In this document: piece by piece, positions 1 to 6,082 of the stretch
Layout of the letters: each line of letters opens with the position of its first letter
Position numbering within the stretch: position 1 is the stretch's first letter
Source of the DNA: Clostridiales bacterium
Lineage (GTDB): Bacteria; Bacillota; Clostridia; Oscillospirales; Oscillospiraceae
DNA: 8,689 bases
Direction of reading: 5' to 3'
Assembly: GCA_003525905.1 (NCBI GenBank)
Contig: DQIA01000045.1
Span: 1 to 8,689 of the forward strand
Program-made: the position numbers and the translations under genes
Notes under the pieces: model-generated
What the model was told of the DNA's origin: nothing
Databases searched by the model: none
The model's input: only the letters and a program-made list of their open reading frames with translations

Positions 1-151
1 ATACTGATTCCTGATTAAAACATTTAATCAGGAATCCCGTGTGCTACGCACACTCGCATCGTGCTGACGCACGCTGCGCCGTCTCATGCAGAATCTGACG
101 CGCCCTCGGCGCTATAAAAAGCTTTTAAAGCTTTTTATCAGATTCTAGTAT
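1..151 (+). repeat. Structured dispersed repeat (MITE-like), left copy
   Basis: Positions 33-151 are identical, in reverse complement, to 8571-8689 at the other end of the window (119 of 119 bases). The match stops exactly at the AGTAT end at 147-151. The window starts with ATACT, so 1-151 may be a complete element with imperfect ends: the first 20 bases and the reverse complement of the last 20 agree at 14 positions, as ATACT-N5-CTGAT-N-AAAA. The interior is almost all hairpins: a perfect 14-bp stem with loop ACA (6-19/23-36), a 6-bp stem with a 3-nt loop (39-44/48-53), a 5-bp stem with a 4-nt loop (60-64/69-73), and a 9-bp outer stem (90-98/138-146) enclosing two hairpins (100-104/108-112 and 114-125/127-138). 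No ORF is supported inside. It resembles a non-autonomous, transposase-dependent or palindromic intergenic repeat. I do not recognise a named family. Confidence 0.85.
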
Positions 152-175
152 AAGCCCTATCTCCCACGCGTATCC

Positions 176-203
176 GGGACAGAGCGCCAATACGCTCTGT
201 CCC
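176..203 (+). other. Perfect 11-bp hairpin in liv leader
   Basis: GGGACAGAGCG (176-186) pairs perfectly with CGCTCTGTCCC (193-203) around the 6-nt loop CCAATA. It is followed by CTATCAT rather than a T-run, so it is not a standard intrinsic terminator for plus-strand transcripts. It could be a stability element, an attenuator part or a protein-binding palindrome. The structure is seen directly; the role is unknown. Confidence 0.6.
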
Positions 204-221
204 CTATCATAAGGAACCTTT

Positions 222-263
222 CGAGCCGGTCCCGGCGGCAATTCGGCGCACCGGACCGGCTCG
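222..263 (+). other. Perfect 11-bp hairpin abutting the livH ribosome binding site
   Basis: CGAGCCGGTCC (222-232) pairs perfectly with GGACCGGCTCG (253-263), enclosing a 20-nt GC-rich loop. Its 3' arm ends 11 nt before the AGGAGA of livH, so folding could affect ribosome access or mRNA stability. No known riboswitch class is recognisable and there is no T-run after it. Confidence 0.55.
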
Positions 264-274
264 GAGACTCTCAT

Positions 275-280
275 AGGAGA
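275..280 (+). promoter_or_regulatory. livH ribosome binding site deciding the start
   Basis: AGGAGA lies 7 nt before the ATG at 288 but only 1 nt before an in-frame TTG at 282. The spacing makes ATG 288 the likely start. Confidence 0.7.
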
Positions 281-287
281 CTTGTTT

Positions 288-1160
288 ATGATTTGGACGA
301 TCATCCAGCTTGTGATCAGCGGCATCGCCATGGGCTTTGTTTATGCGCTGATCGGCATCGAGTACACGCTGATCTACAACGCCTCCGGCGTTCTGAACTT
401 CAGCCATGACAAAATGGTCTCGCTGGGCGCCTACATCTATGCGGGCATGTTCGTGCTGGGCCTCGGCTGGAATTCCGTGGTCAGTGCGATCGCCTCGCTG
501 CTGCTGATGGCGGTGTTCGGCATTCTGGTGGCCTATCTGATCTTCATCCCCCTGCGCAAGCAGAAGTCCATGATCTTCACCATTATGGCCACGATCATGT
601 TCGGCAAGGTCATCATGGAGGGCGCCTGCCTGATCTGGGGCGGCAACGCCTTTACGATCCCGGACTTCATGTCCGGCACCTACCAGATCGGCAATGCCGT
701 TATCTCAAAATCCAACCTGTTTCTCATCATCGCCGCGATCGTCATCGTTGCACTGCTGCAGTTTTACCTGCAGAAGACCAAGCCCGGCAAGGCCATGCGC
801 TGCGTGGCGCAGAACCGCACGGCGGCCTCGATCGTCGGCATCGACGTCAACCGCAATATGGCGATCACCATCGCCATCAGTACCGTGATCTGCTGCTGCA
901 TCGGCATCCTGGTTGTGCCGCTGTACAATGTCAGCTCCACCATGTCCAATATGATCGGCCTGAAGGGCTTTGCAGCGGGCGTTCTGGGCGGCTTCGGCTA
1001 CATGCCCGGCTGTATCGCGGGCGGCCTTGTGCTCGGCATCGTCGAGAATATCGCCTCCATGATCCTGCCGTCGGTCTATAAGGATGTTGTGGCCTTTGTT
1101 CTTCTGGTTGCGTTCCTGCTGTTCCGTCCGCAGGGCCTCCTCGGGAAGAAAAATAAGTAA
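288..1160 (+). CDS. livH: Branched-chain amino acid-type ABC transporter permease LivH
   Basis: A 290-residue inner-membrane permease of the HAAT (LivH) family, one of two pore-forming subunits of an importer for amino acids or other small carboxylates. About eight hydrophobic segments are visible. Family motifs: NFSHDKMVSLGAY near the N terminus, a variant of the usual NFAHG...LGAY with Asp where Gly is normal; the cytoplasmic coupling loop KPGKAMRCVAQN followed by SIVGIDVNR; GLKGFAAGVLGG; and the C-terminal RPQGLLG. Length is normal for the family. ATG 288 is preferred over TTG 282 because of ribosome-binding-site spacing. It is first in a tightly packed run livHMGF-ldh-larA-like. No substrate-binding protein gene (livK/livJ-like) precedes it. 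LivH assignment is solid; the substrate is not, since this family also carries amides, urea, aromatic acids and hydroxy acids. Confidence 0.93.
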   Translation: MIWTIIQLVISGIAMGFVYALIGIEYTLIYNASGVLNFSHDKMVSLGAYIYAGMFVLGLGWNSVVSAIASLLLMAVFGILVAYLIFIPLRKQKSMIFTIMATIMFGKVIMEGACLIWGGNAFTIPDFMSGTYQIGNAVISKSNLFLIIAAIVIVALLQFYLQKTKPGKAMRCVAQNRTAASIVGIDVNRNMAITIAISTVICCCIGILVVPLYNVSSTMSNMIGLKGFAAGVLGGFGYMPGCIAGGLVLGIVENIASMILPSVYKDVVAFVLLVAFLLFRPQGLLGKKNK

Positions 1161-1172
1161 GGGGGCTGCCGC

Positions 1173-2198
1173 ATGAAAAAGGAACAAAAGCTGATCTTCC
1201 GGCTGCTGCCGCTGCTGATCGCTGCCGTGATCGCAGCCCTGCTGCCGCAGATGATCCGGAATGAATACTATATGACCATCGCCTGTCAGATCCTGATCTA
1301 TCTGATCGCGGTCTGCGGCCTGAACTTCATCACCGGCCTGACCGGCCAGATGAACCTCGGCACGGCCGGTATGTTCGCCATGGGCGCCTACGTTTCCGGC
1401 CTGCTGAATGTGAAGCTCGGCGTTTCTCCGTGGCTCGGCCTTGTGGCGGCGCTGTGCGTCGGCTGGCTCATCGGCAAGGCGCTCGGCTATCCGAGCCTGC
1501 GCCTGCGCGGCGTGTACCTCTCCCTGACGACCATCGCCTTCACGGAGATCATCCGCATGCTCCTGAACAACATGAAGGGCGTAACAAACGGTGCACAGGG
1601 CCTGCGCGGCATCGAGCGCTACAATTTCTTCGGCTATCGGATCGAGGGCACGATTCCGTATTACTATATGGTGCTCATCGTGGCAATTCTGGTAGTCTGG
1701 TTTGCCTGGCGTATCGTCAATTCCAAGTGGGGCCGCGAGTTCAAGGCCGTGCGCGATAATATTGACGCCGTGGAATCCTGCGGTATTGACGTTGCGAAGG
1801 TGAAGATCCGCGCCTTTACGCTGGCCGCCATGCTCGGCAGCTTCGCGGGCGCACTCTATGCCCACCTCATCGGCTACATCAACCCCGAGTCCTTTACGGT
1901 GGACCTGTCCACAAACTTTGTCATCATGCTCATGGTCGGCGGCATCGGCTCGGTGTTCGGCAACGTCATCGGCGCCGTGATCATCACGCTGCTGCCGGAG
2001 CTGCTCCGTTTCCTCGGCAAGTACTATTATTTCGTCTATTACACGGCCGTTCTGCTGTGCGCGCTCTTCCTGCCGAAGGGCATCGTCTCGCTGGCGGCTC
2101 CGATCCGCGAAAAATGGAACAGGCTGCGCGCCCGCAGGGCTGGCGCACCGGCTATGGAGGAAGGAGGTACGGCGGATGGCGACCACATTAAGAATTGA
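1173..2198 (+). CDS. livM: Branched-chain amino acid-type ABC transporter permease LivM
   Basis: A 341-residue polytopic permease that pairs with LivH. Typical LivM motifs: LNFITGLTGQMNLGTAGMFA with MGAY, SLRLRGVYLSLTTIAFTEIIRM, TNGAQGL, the coupling loop GREFKAVRDNIDAVESCGID, then GSFAGALYAHLIGYINPESF and GGIGSVFGNVIGA. It starts 12 nt after the livH stop with AAGGGGG 7 nt upstream of the ATG. The last 35 or so residues form a charged, non-membrane tail, and the final 23 nt overlap the start of livG, whose ribosome binding site (AAGGAGGT, 2161-2168) lies inside livM. That implies translational coupling. LivM identity is well supported; substrate unknown. Confidence 0.93.
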   Translation: MKKEQKLIFRLLPLLIAAVIAALLPQMIRNEYYMTIACQILIYLIAVCGLNFITGLTGQMNLGTAGMFAMGAYVSGLLNVKLGVSPWLGLVAALCVGWLIGKALGYPSLRLRGVYLSLTTIAFTEIIRMLLNNMKGVTNGAQGLRGIERYNFFGYRIEGTIPYYYMVLIVAILVVWFAWRIVNSKWGREFKAVRDNIDAVESCGIDVAKVKIRAFTLAAMLGSFAGALYAHLIGYINPESFTVDLSTNFVIMLMVGGIGSVFGNVIGAVIITLLPELLRFLGKYYYFVYYTAVLLCALFLPKGIVSLAAPIREKWNRLRARRAGAPAMEEGGTADGDHIKN

Positions 2199-2952
2199 GC
2201 ATCTCGTCAAGCGCTTCGAGGGCCTTGTTGCGGTTAATGACCTCTCCATTGACGTGCAGGAGCGCGAAATCCACGCCCTCATCGGCCCGAACGGCTCCGG
2301 CAAGACCACGACGCTGAACCTCATCAACTCTGTCATTCCGCCTACGTCCGGCCAGATCTGGTTCCGCGATACGCTGTTGACCGGCAAGCCGACCTTTGAG
2401 ACCGTCAAGGCGGGCGTCGGCCGAACGTTCCAGAATATCAAACTGTTTTCCTCCATGACGGTGCTGGAGAACGTCATGATGGGCGGCCAGAAGGATGTTT
2501 CCCACAACATGCTCCGCTTCATCGTCGACCTGCGCGGCAGCCACCGCGAGGAACGCGTCCTGCGCGAGAAGGCGTGCGAGGTGCTCGACTCCATCGGCAT
2601 GTATCATCTGCGCAACGAGACCGTCGACAATCTGGCCTATGGCCGCCAGAAGGTCTGCGAGCTTGGCCGCGCGCTGATGACGACGCCGCAGCTCATCCTG
2701 CTCGACGAGCCCGCCGCGGGCCTGAACCCGAGTGAGCGCCGCGAGTTTGTGGATATCCTGCGCAAGGTCTATGACAGCGGCGTCGATCTGTTCCTCATCG
2801 AGCACAACATGGACGTCGTCATGAACCTGAGCCATCGCATCACGGTGCTGAACTTCGGCTGCAAGATCGCCGAGGGCACACCGGAGGAGATCCAGCATGA
2901 CCCGCAGGTCGTCAAGGCCTATCTGGGCGACCGCTTCCGCACGGAGGAATGA
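2176..2952 (+). CDS. livG: ABC transporter ATP-binding protein LivG
   Basis: A 258-residue cytoplasmic ATPase subunit. Visible motifs: Walker A GPNGSGKT (37-44), Q-loop RTFQN (Gln86), a degenerate signature LAYGRQ (153-158) as is usual for LivG in place of LSGGQ, Walker B LILLDE (173-178, catalytic Glu178), the LivG-typical DEPAAGLNP, and the H-loop IEHNMDVV (His210). The family ending KAYLG is present. It starts inside the end of livM and its stop region overlaps the livF start area. Length and all catalytic motifs are intact, so it should form the active heterodimer with LivF. Confidence 0.95.
   Translation: MATTLRIEHLVKRFEGLVAVNDLSIDVQEREIHALIGPNGSGKTTTLNLINSVIPPTSGQIWFRDTLLTGKPTFETVKAGVGRTFQNIKLFSSMTVLENVMMGGQKDVSHNMLRFIVDLRGSHREERVLREKACEVLDSIGMYHLRNETVDNLAYGRQKVCELGRALMTTPQLILLDEPAAGLNPSERREFVDILRKVYDSGVDLFLIEHNMDVVMNLSHRITVLNFGCKIAEGTPEEIQHDPQVVKAYLGDRFRTEE
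2943..2947 (+). promoter_or_regulatory. livF ribosome binding site deciding the start
   Basis: GGAGG lies 1 nt before an in-frame ATG at 2949 and 7 nt before an ATG at 2955. Normal spacing favours 2955, although the ATG at 2949 overlaps the livG TGA as ATGA. Confidence 0.55.
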
Positions 2953-2954
2953 GT

Positions 2955-3674
2955 ATGGAACCGATTTTAAGCCTGAAAAACGTCTGCTCCTACTATGATA
3001 AGGTGCAGGTGCTCTATGACATCAACGTCGATGTCTACCCCGGCGAGATCGTCTCCGTCATCGGCGCAAACGGCGCGGGCAAGTCCACGATGATGAAGAC
3101 CATCATGGGCTTGGTCCACATGGGCCGCGGCGAGGTGACGTTCGACGGGAAAAAGCTCAACCGCATGCATGCGCACAAGATCTGCAAGGCGGGCATTGCC
3201 TATGTTCCAGAGGGCCGCGAGGTCTTCCCGAACATGACCGTTTTGGAAAATCTGGAGATGGGCGCATACTGCCGCTCCTACACGGCTGCGCAGATGAACG
3301 AGAAGCTCGAGGAGATGTACACCATGTTCCCGCGACTGAAGGAGCGCCTAAAGCAGAAGGCCGGTTCCATGTCCGGCGGCGAGCAGCAGATGCTGGCCAT
3401 TGCGCGCGGCCTGATGAGTGACCCGTCCATGGTCATGCTTGACGAGCCGTCCCTTGGTCTGGCCCCCGTCATCGTCGACGATGTGTTCGACGTCATTCAC
3501 AATATCAATTCGGTGAAAAAGCTGCCCGTCATCCTTGTCGAGCAGAACGCCTACATGGCGCTTTCAATCTCCAATCGCTGCTATGTGCTGGAAAACGGCC
3601 GCATCGCCCACTCGGGCAAGAGCAGTGAACTGATTCAGAGCGACGTGATCCGCGAGACCTATCTCGGCGGCTAA
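2955..3674 (+). CDS. livF: ABC transporter ATP-binding protein LivF
   Basis: A 239-residue second ATPase of the importer. Motifs numbered from the ATG at 2955: Walker A GANGAGKST (37-45), the LivF-typical YVPEGREVF (83-91) at the Q-loop region, signature MSGGEQQ (139-145), Walker B MVMLDE (159-164, Glu164), DEPSLGLAP, and VEQN where the H-loop histidine is replaced by Gln197, which is normal for LivF. The ending ETYLGG is a family hallmark. The alternative start at 2949 would add two residues. It closes the transporter block; the next gene begins 18 nt later. Confidence 0.94.
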   Translation: MEPILSLKNVCSYYDKVQVLYDINVDVYPGEIVSVIGANGAGKSTMMKTIMGLVHMGRGEVTFDGKKLNRMHAHKICKAGIAYVPEGREVFPNMTVLENLEMGAYCRSYTAAQMNEKLEEMYTMFPRLKERLKQKAGSMSGGEQQMLAIARGLMSDPSMVMLDEPSLGLAPVIVDDVFDVIHNINSVKKLPVILVEQNAYMALSISNRCYVLENGRIAHSGKSSELIQSDVIRETYLGG

Positions 3675-3692
3675 ATACAGGAGGAATCAACT

Positions 3693-4799
3693 ATGGGATA
3701 CCGTTATTTTGATGATCAGCGTCTCTGGGACCTGACCGTGGAAGTTTTTACCCGCAATGGCTACAGCCGCTCCGACTGTGAGGACATTGCCAACGTGCTG
3801 CTGGCATCTGACCGCATGGGCATCGAGTCCCACGGCGTGCAGCGCATGAAGCTTTATACGCATTCTCTGGAGATCGGCCGCATCAAGCGCGGCGCGAAGA
3901 GTGAGATCGTCCGCGAAACGCCCGTCTCCGCCGTGATCGACGCGCATGATGCCATCGGCCAGCCCGTCTCTGTCGCCGCCATGCAGATGGCCATTGACAA
4001 GGCAAAGAAGGCCGGCGTCGGCATCGTTGTCGTCCGCGACTCCAACCACTACGGCATCGCCGGTTATTATGCCAAGATGGCTGCCGATCAGGGCCTGCTG
4101 GGCATCTCCATGACGAACACCGAGGCCCTCGTCGTGCCGACGTTCGGCAAGCAGCCGATGATGGGCACGAACCCCATCGCCGTCTCCATGCCCGGCACGC
4201 CGCATCCGTTCCATCTCGACATGGCCACGAGCGTGGTACCTGCCGGAAAGATGGAGGTCTACGCCAAGGCGGGCAAGACCCTGCCCGGCGACTGGCTCAT
4301 GAATTCGGACGGCTCTCCCAGCTATGACCCGAACGATTTCCTGCGCATCCGCGCTACGAAGTCCCTCGGCGGCATTTTCCCCGTCGGCGGCGAGGGCGAG
4401 ACGAACAGCGGCCACAAGGGCTATGGCCTGAGCCTGCTCGTCGAGCTGTTCTGCGGCATCCTGTCCGGCGGCCGCACAAGCAACGAGGTCCGCGTTGTGC
4501 CGAATGTCGACAAGGTCTGCCATTTCTTTATGGCCGTCGATTATTCCATTTTCGGCGACAAGGAGCAGATGGAAAAGCGCTTCAGCCAGTACCTCGAGGA
4601 CATCCGCAATTCTGCGCTGGCCGACGGCCAGACCCGCATCTACACGCACGGCGACAAAGCCTATGCCCACATGGCGCGCGTGGCGGAGGAGGGCGTGAAG
4701 GTCAATGACAAGACCTATGACGAGATCGTCAAGATCTGCCAGGACCTCGGCATCGATCCCGCGGAATACCTGATCGAAAAGGCAGGCCCGCAGGCATGA
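3693..4799 (+). CDS. Ldh_2 family NAD(P)-dependent 2-hydroxyacid dehydrogenase
   Basis: A 368-residue cytosolic oxidoreductase of the malate/L-lactate dehydrogenase type 2 family (Ldh_2, unrelated to classical LDH), which interconverts 2-hydroxy and 2-keto (or related imino) acids with NAD(P). Characterised relatives include YiaK (2,3-diketo-L-gulonate reductase), AllD (ureidoglycolate dehydrogenase), ComC ((R)-sulfolactate dehydrogenase) and DpkA. Visible motifs: ESHGVQRM (45-52, conserved His47), DSNHYGIAGYY (116-126, His119), GTNPIA (158-163), HLDMATS (174-180) and GHKGYGLS (240-247). Length is normal to slightly long. AGGAGG at 3679-3684 lies 8 nt before the ATG. It is followed by the LarA-like gene through an ATGA overlap. 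In this locus it may oxidise or reduce the C2 of the imported acid. The family is certain; the substrate is not. Confidence 0.9.
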   Translation: MGYRYFDDQRLWDLTVEVFTRNGYSRSDCEDIANVLLASDRMGIESHGVQRMKLYTHSLEIGRIKRGAKSEIVRETPVSAVIDAHDAIGQPVSVAAMQMAIDKAKKAGVGIVVVRDSNHYGIAGYYAKMAADQGLLGISMTNTEALVVPTFGKQPMMGTNPIAVSMPGTPHPFHLDMATSVVPAGKMEVYAKAGKTLPGDWLMNSDGSPSYDPNDFLRIRATKSLGGIFPVGGEGETNSGHKGYGLSLLVELFCGILSGGRTSNEVRVVPNVDKVCHFFMAVDYSIFGDKEQMEKRFSQYLEDIRNSALADGQTRIYTHGDKAYAHMARVAEEGVKVNDKTYDEIVKICQDLGIDPAEYLIEKAGPQA

Positions 4800-6082
4800 G
4801 CATTTTTGAAGCCCTGCTCCAGCACGATCGTGTGCCGAATTTCTACCGCGTCGAGAATACGCGCTCCGCGCCGAAGCTCGAGGACGTTGCGGCAGAGACG
4901 CGGCGCGTGATGCAGGAGAGCGGCACACTGGAGCAGCTGAAGCCCGGCCAGAGCGTCTGCATCGCGGCGGGCTCACGCGAGATCGCCAACATCGCGCTCA
5001 TTGTCCGCACGGTCTGTGAGGTCGTGCGCGAGCACGGCGCAGAGCCGTTCATCATCCCGGCCATGGGCAGCCACGCAGGCGCGCAGGCCGAGGGACAGAA
5101 GAAAATTCTCGCCGATTTCGGCATTACCGAGGAATATACCGGCGCGCCCATCCGCTCGAGCATGGAGACGGTGCAGGTCGGCGTTACGAAGCCGCACGGC
5201 TTCCCGGCGCGGATCGACCGCTATGCGGCGGAGGCGGACTGGATCATTCCCATCGGCCGCATCAAGCCCCACACGGACATCCGCGGCCCCATCCAGAGCG
5301 GCATCCTCAAGATGATCGTCATCGGCATGGGCAAGCAGTTCGGCGCGGACATCTGCCATGCCGAGGGCTTCCCGAGCATGTCGCAGAACATTGTGGAGAT
5401 CGGTCTGGAGATCATCGCCAACACGAATATCCTCTGCGGTATGGCCTCCATGGAAAACGGCTATCACGAGACGTATCGCGTCGTCGCCGTCGCTCCGGAC
5501 AAAATTCTGGAGACGGAAAAAGAGCTGCTGCCGGATGCGGCGGCGCAGCTCTTCGGAATTCCGTATGAAAAACTCGATCTTCTGATCGTCGACTGGATCG
5601 GCAAGAATATCAGCGGCGCGGGCATGGACCCGAACGTCACCGGCCGCTCCGCACAGAACGGCATTTCCCGGCCGTTTGCCGAGCGCATCGTCGCGCGCGA
5701 TCTGACGGACGAGGCGCACCACAATGCCACGGGCATGGGCAATGCCGACGTGACGACGCGCCGCCTGTTTGACAAGATCGATATGGAGCAGACCTATCCC
5801 AACTCCCTGACCTCACGCGATATCAATGGCTTCCGTATCCCAATCGTCATGGAGAACGATGACCTTGCCATCCGCTTTGCCCTGCATACCATCACGGGCG
5901 CGAATGCGGCAAGCGGCTATCGTGCCATGTGGATCCGCGACACGAACCATGTGCAGACGTTCTATGTGACGGAGCGCCTGCTGGCAGACACGGCCGCAAT
6001 GCCGTGGCTCCGCACAGACGGCGTGGCGCTGCGCCCGGTCTTCGGCGCGGACGGCTACTTTACCGGCTGGGAGAGGGCCTGA
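4796..6082 (+). CDS. LarA-like (lactate racemase superfamily) protein, candidate 2-hydroxyacid racemase/epimerase
   Basis: A 428-residue protein of the LarA/DUF2088 superfamily, whose characterised members are nickel-pincer-nucleotide racemases and epimerases (lactate racemase, malate racemase, a D-gluconate 2-epimerase). It belongs to a divergent group with GRIKPH followed by RGPIQSGILKM and IGMGKQFGA. Residues that line up with Lactobacillus LarA: Arg61 (GSREI) for Arg75, His93 (MGSHAG) for His108, His159 (KPH) for His174, Lys172 for the cofactor-bearing Lys184, and His188 for the nickel ligand His200. The Lys-to-His spacing is 16 in both; the His159-Lys172 interval is 3 longer. The start overlaps the dehydrogenase stop (ATGA) with only a weak ribosome binding site, so translation is probably coupled. 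No larB, larC or larE cofactor genes are in the window. Superfamily placement is firm; racemase activity and substrate are inferred. Confidence 0.85.
   Translation: MSIFEALLQHDRVPNFYRVENTRSAPKLEDVAAETRRVMQESGTLEQLKPGQSVCIAAGSREIANIALIVRTVCEVVREHGAEPFIIPAMGSHAGAQAEGQKKILADFGITEEYTGAPIRSSMETVQVGVTKPHGFPARIDRYAAEADWIIPIGRIKPHTDIRGPIQSGILKMIVIGMGKQFGADICHAEGFPSMSQNIVEIGLEIIANTNILCGMASMENGYHETYRVVAVAPDKILETEKELLPDAAAQLFGIPYEKLDLLIVDWIGKNISGAGMDPNVTGRSAQNGISRPFAERIVARDLTDEAHHNATGMGNADVTTRRLFDKIDMEQTYPNSLTSRDINGFRIPIVMENDDLAIRFALHTITGANAASGYRAMWIRDTNHVQTFYVTERLLADTAAMPWLRTDGVALRPVFGADGYFTGWERA

Larger units (their letters stand above)
152..287 (+). promoter_or_regulatory. Structured 5' leader of the liv operon
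   Basis: This is the noncoding stretch between the left repeat and livH. It carries two strong perfect hairpins (176-203 and 222-263, listed separately) and a short GAG-ACT-CTC stem just before the ribosome binding site. I found no convincing promoter: TATAAG at 149-154, straddling the repeat boundary, and TATCAT at 205-210 both resemble a -10 box, but neither has a recognisable -35 at the right distance. The operon promoter may lie in or beyond the repeat, or be recognised by another sigma factor. Small reading frames overlapping this stretch on the minus strand have no family resemblance and are not called. Confidence 0.5.

Noticed and set aside
176..203. Leader hairpin as an intrinsic terminator
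   Set aside because: The stem is followed by CTATCAT without a T-run on the plus strand, and the opposite direction gives no run either.
282..287. TTG start for livH two codons upstream
   Set aside because: It leaves only 1 nt between the ribosome binding site and the start codon, while ATG 288 has 7 nt.
705..2600. Long minus-strand open frame (631 codons) opposite livH, livM and livG
   Set aside because: It is antisense to three clear transporter genes, has histidine/aspartate-rich low-complexity translation with no family motifs, and reflects GC-rich codon bias.
288..3674. Calling the transporter leucine/isoleucine/valine-specific
   Set aside because: LivHMGF homologues carry many substrates, specificity rests largely on the missing binding protein, and the neighbours point to a hydroxyacid.
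3687..4976. Long minus-strand open frame (429 codons) opposite the dehydrogenase gene
   Set aside because: Antisense shadow of a gene with intact Ldh_2 motifs; its translation shows no recognisable domain.
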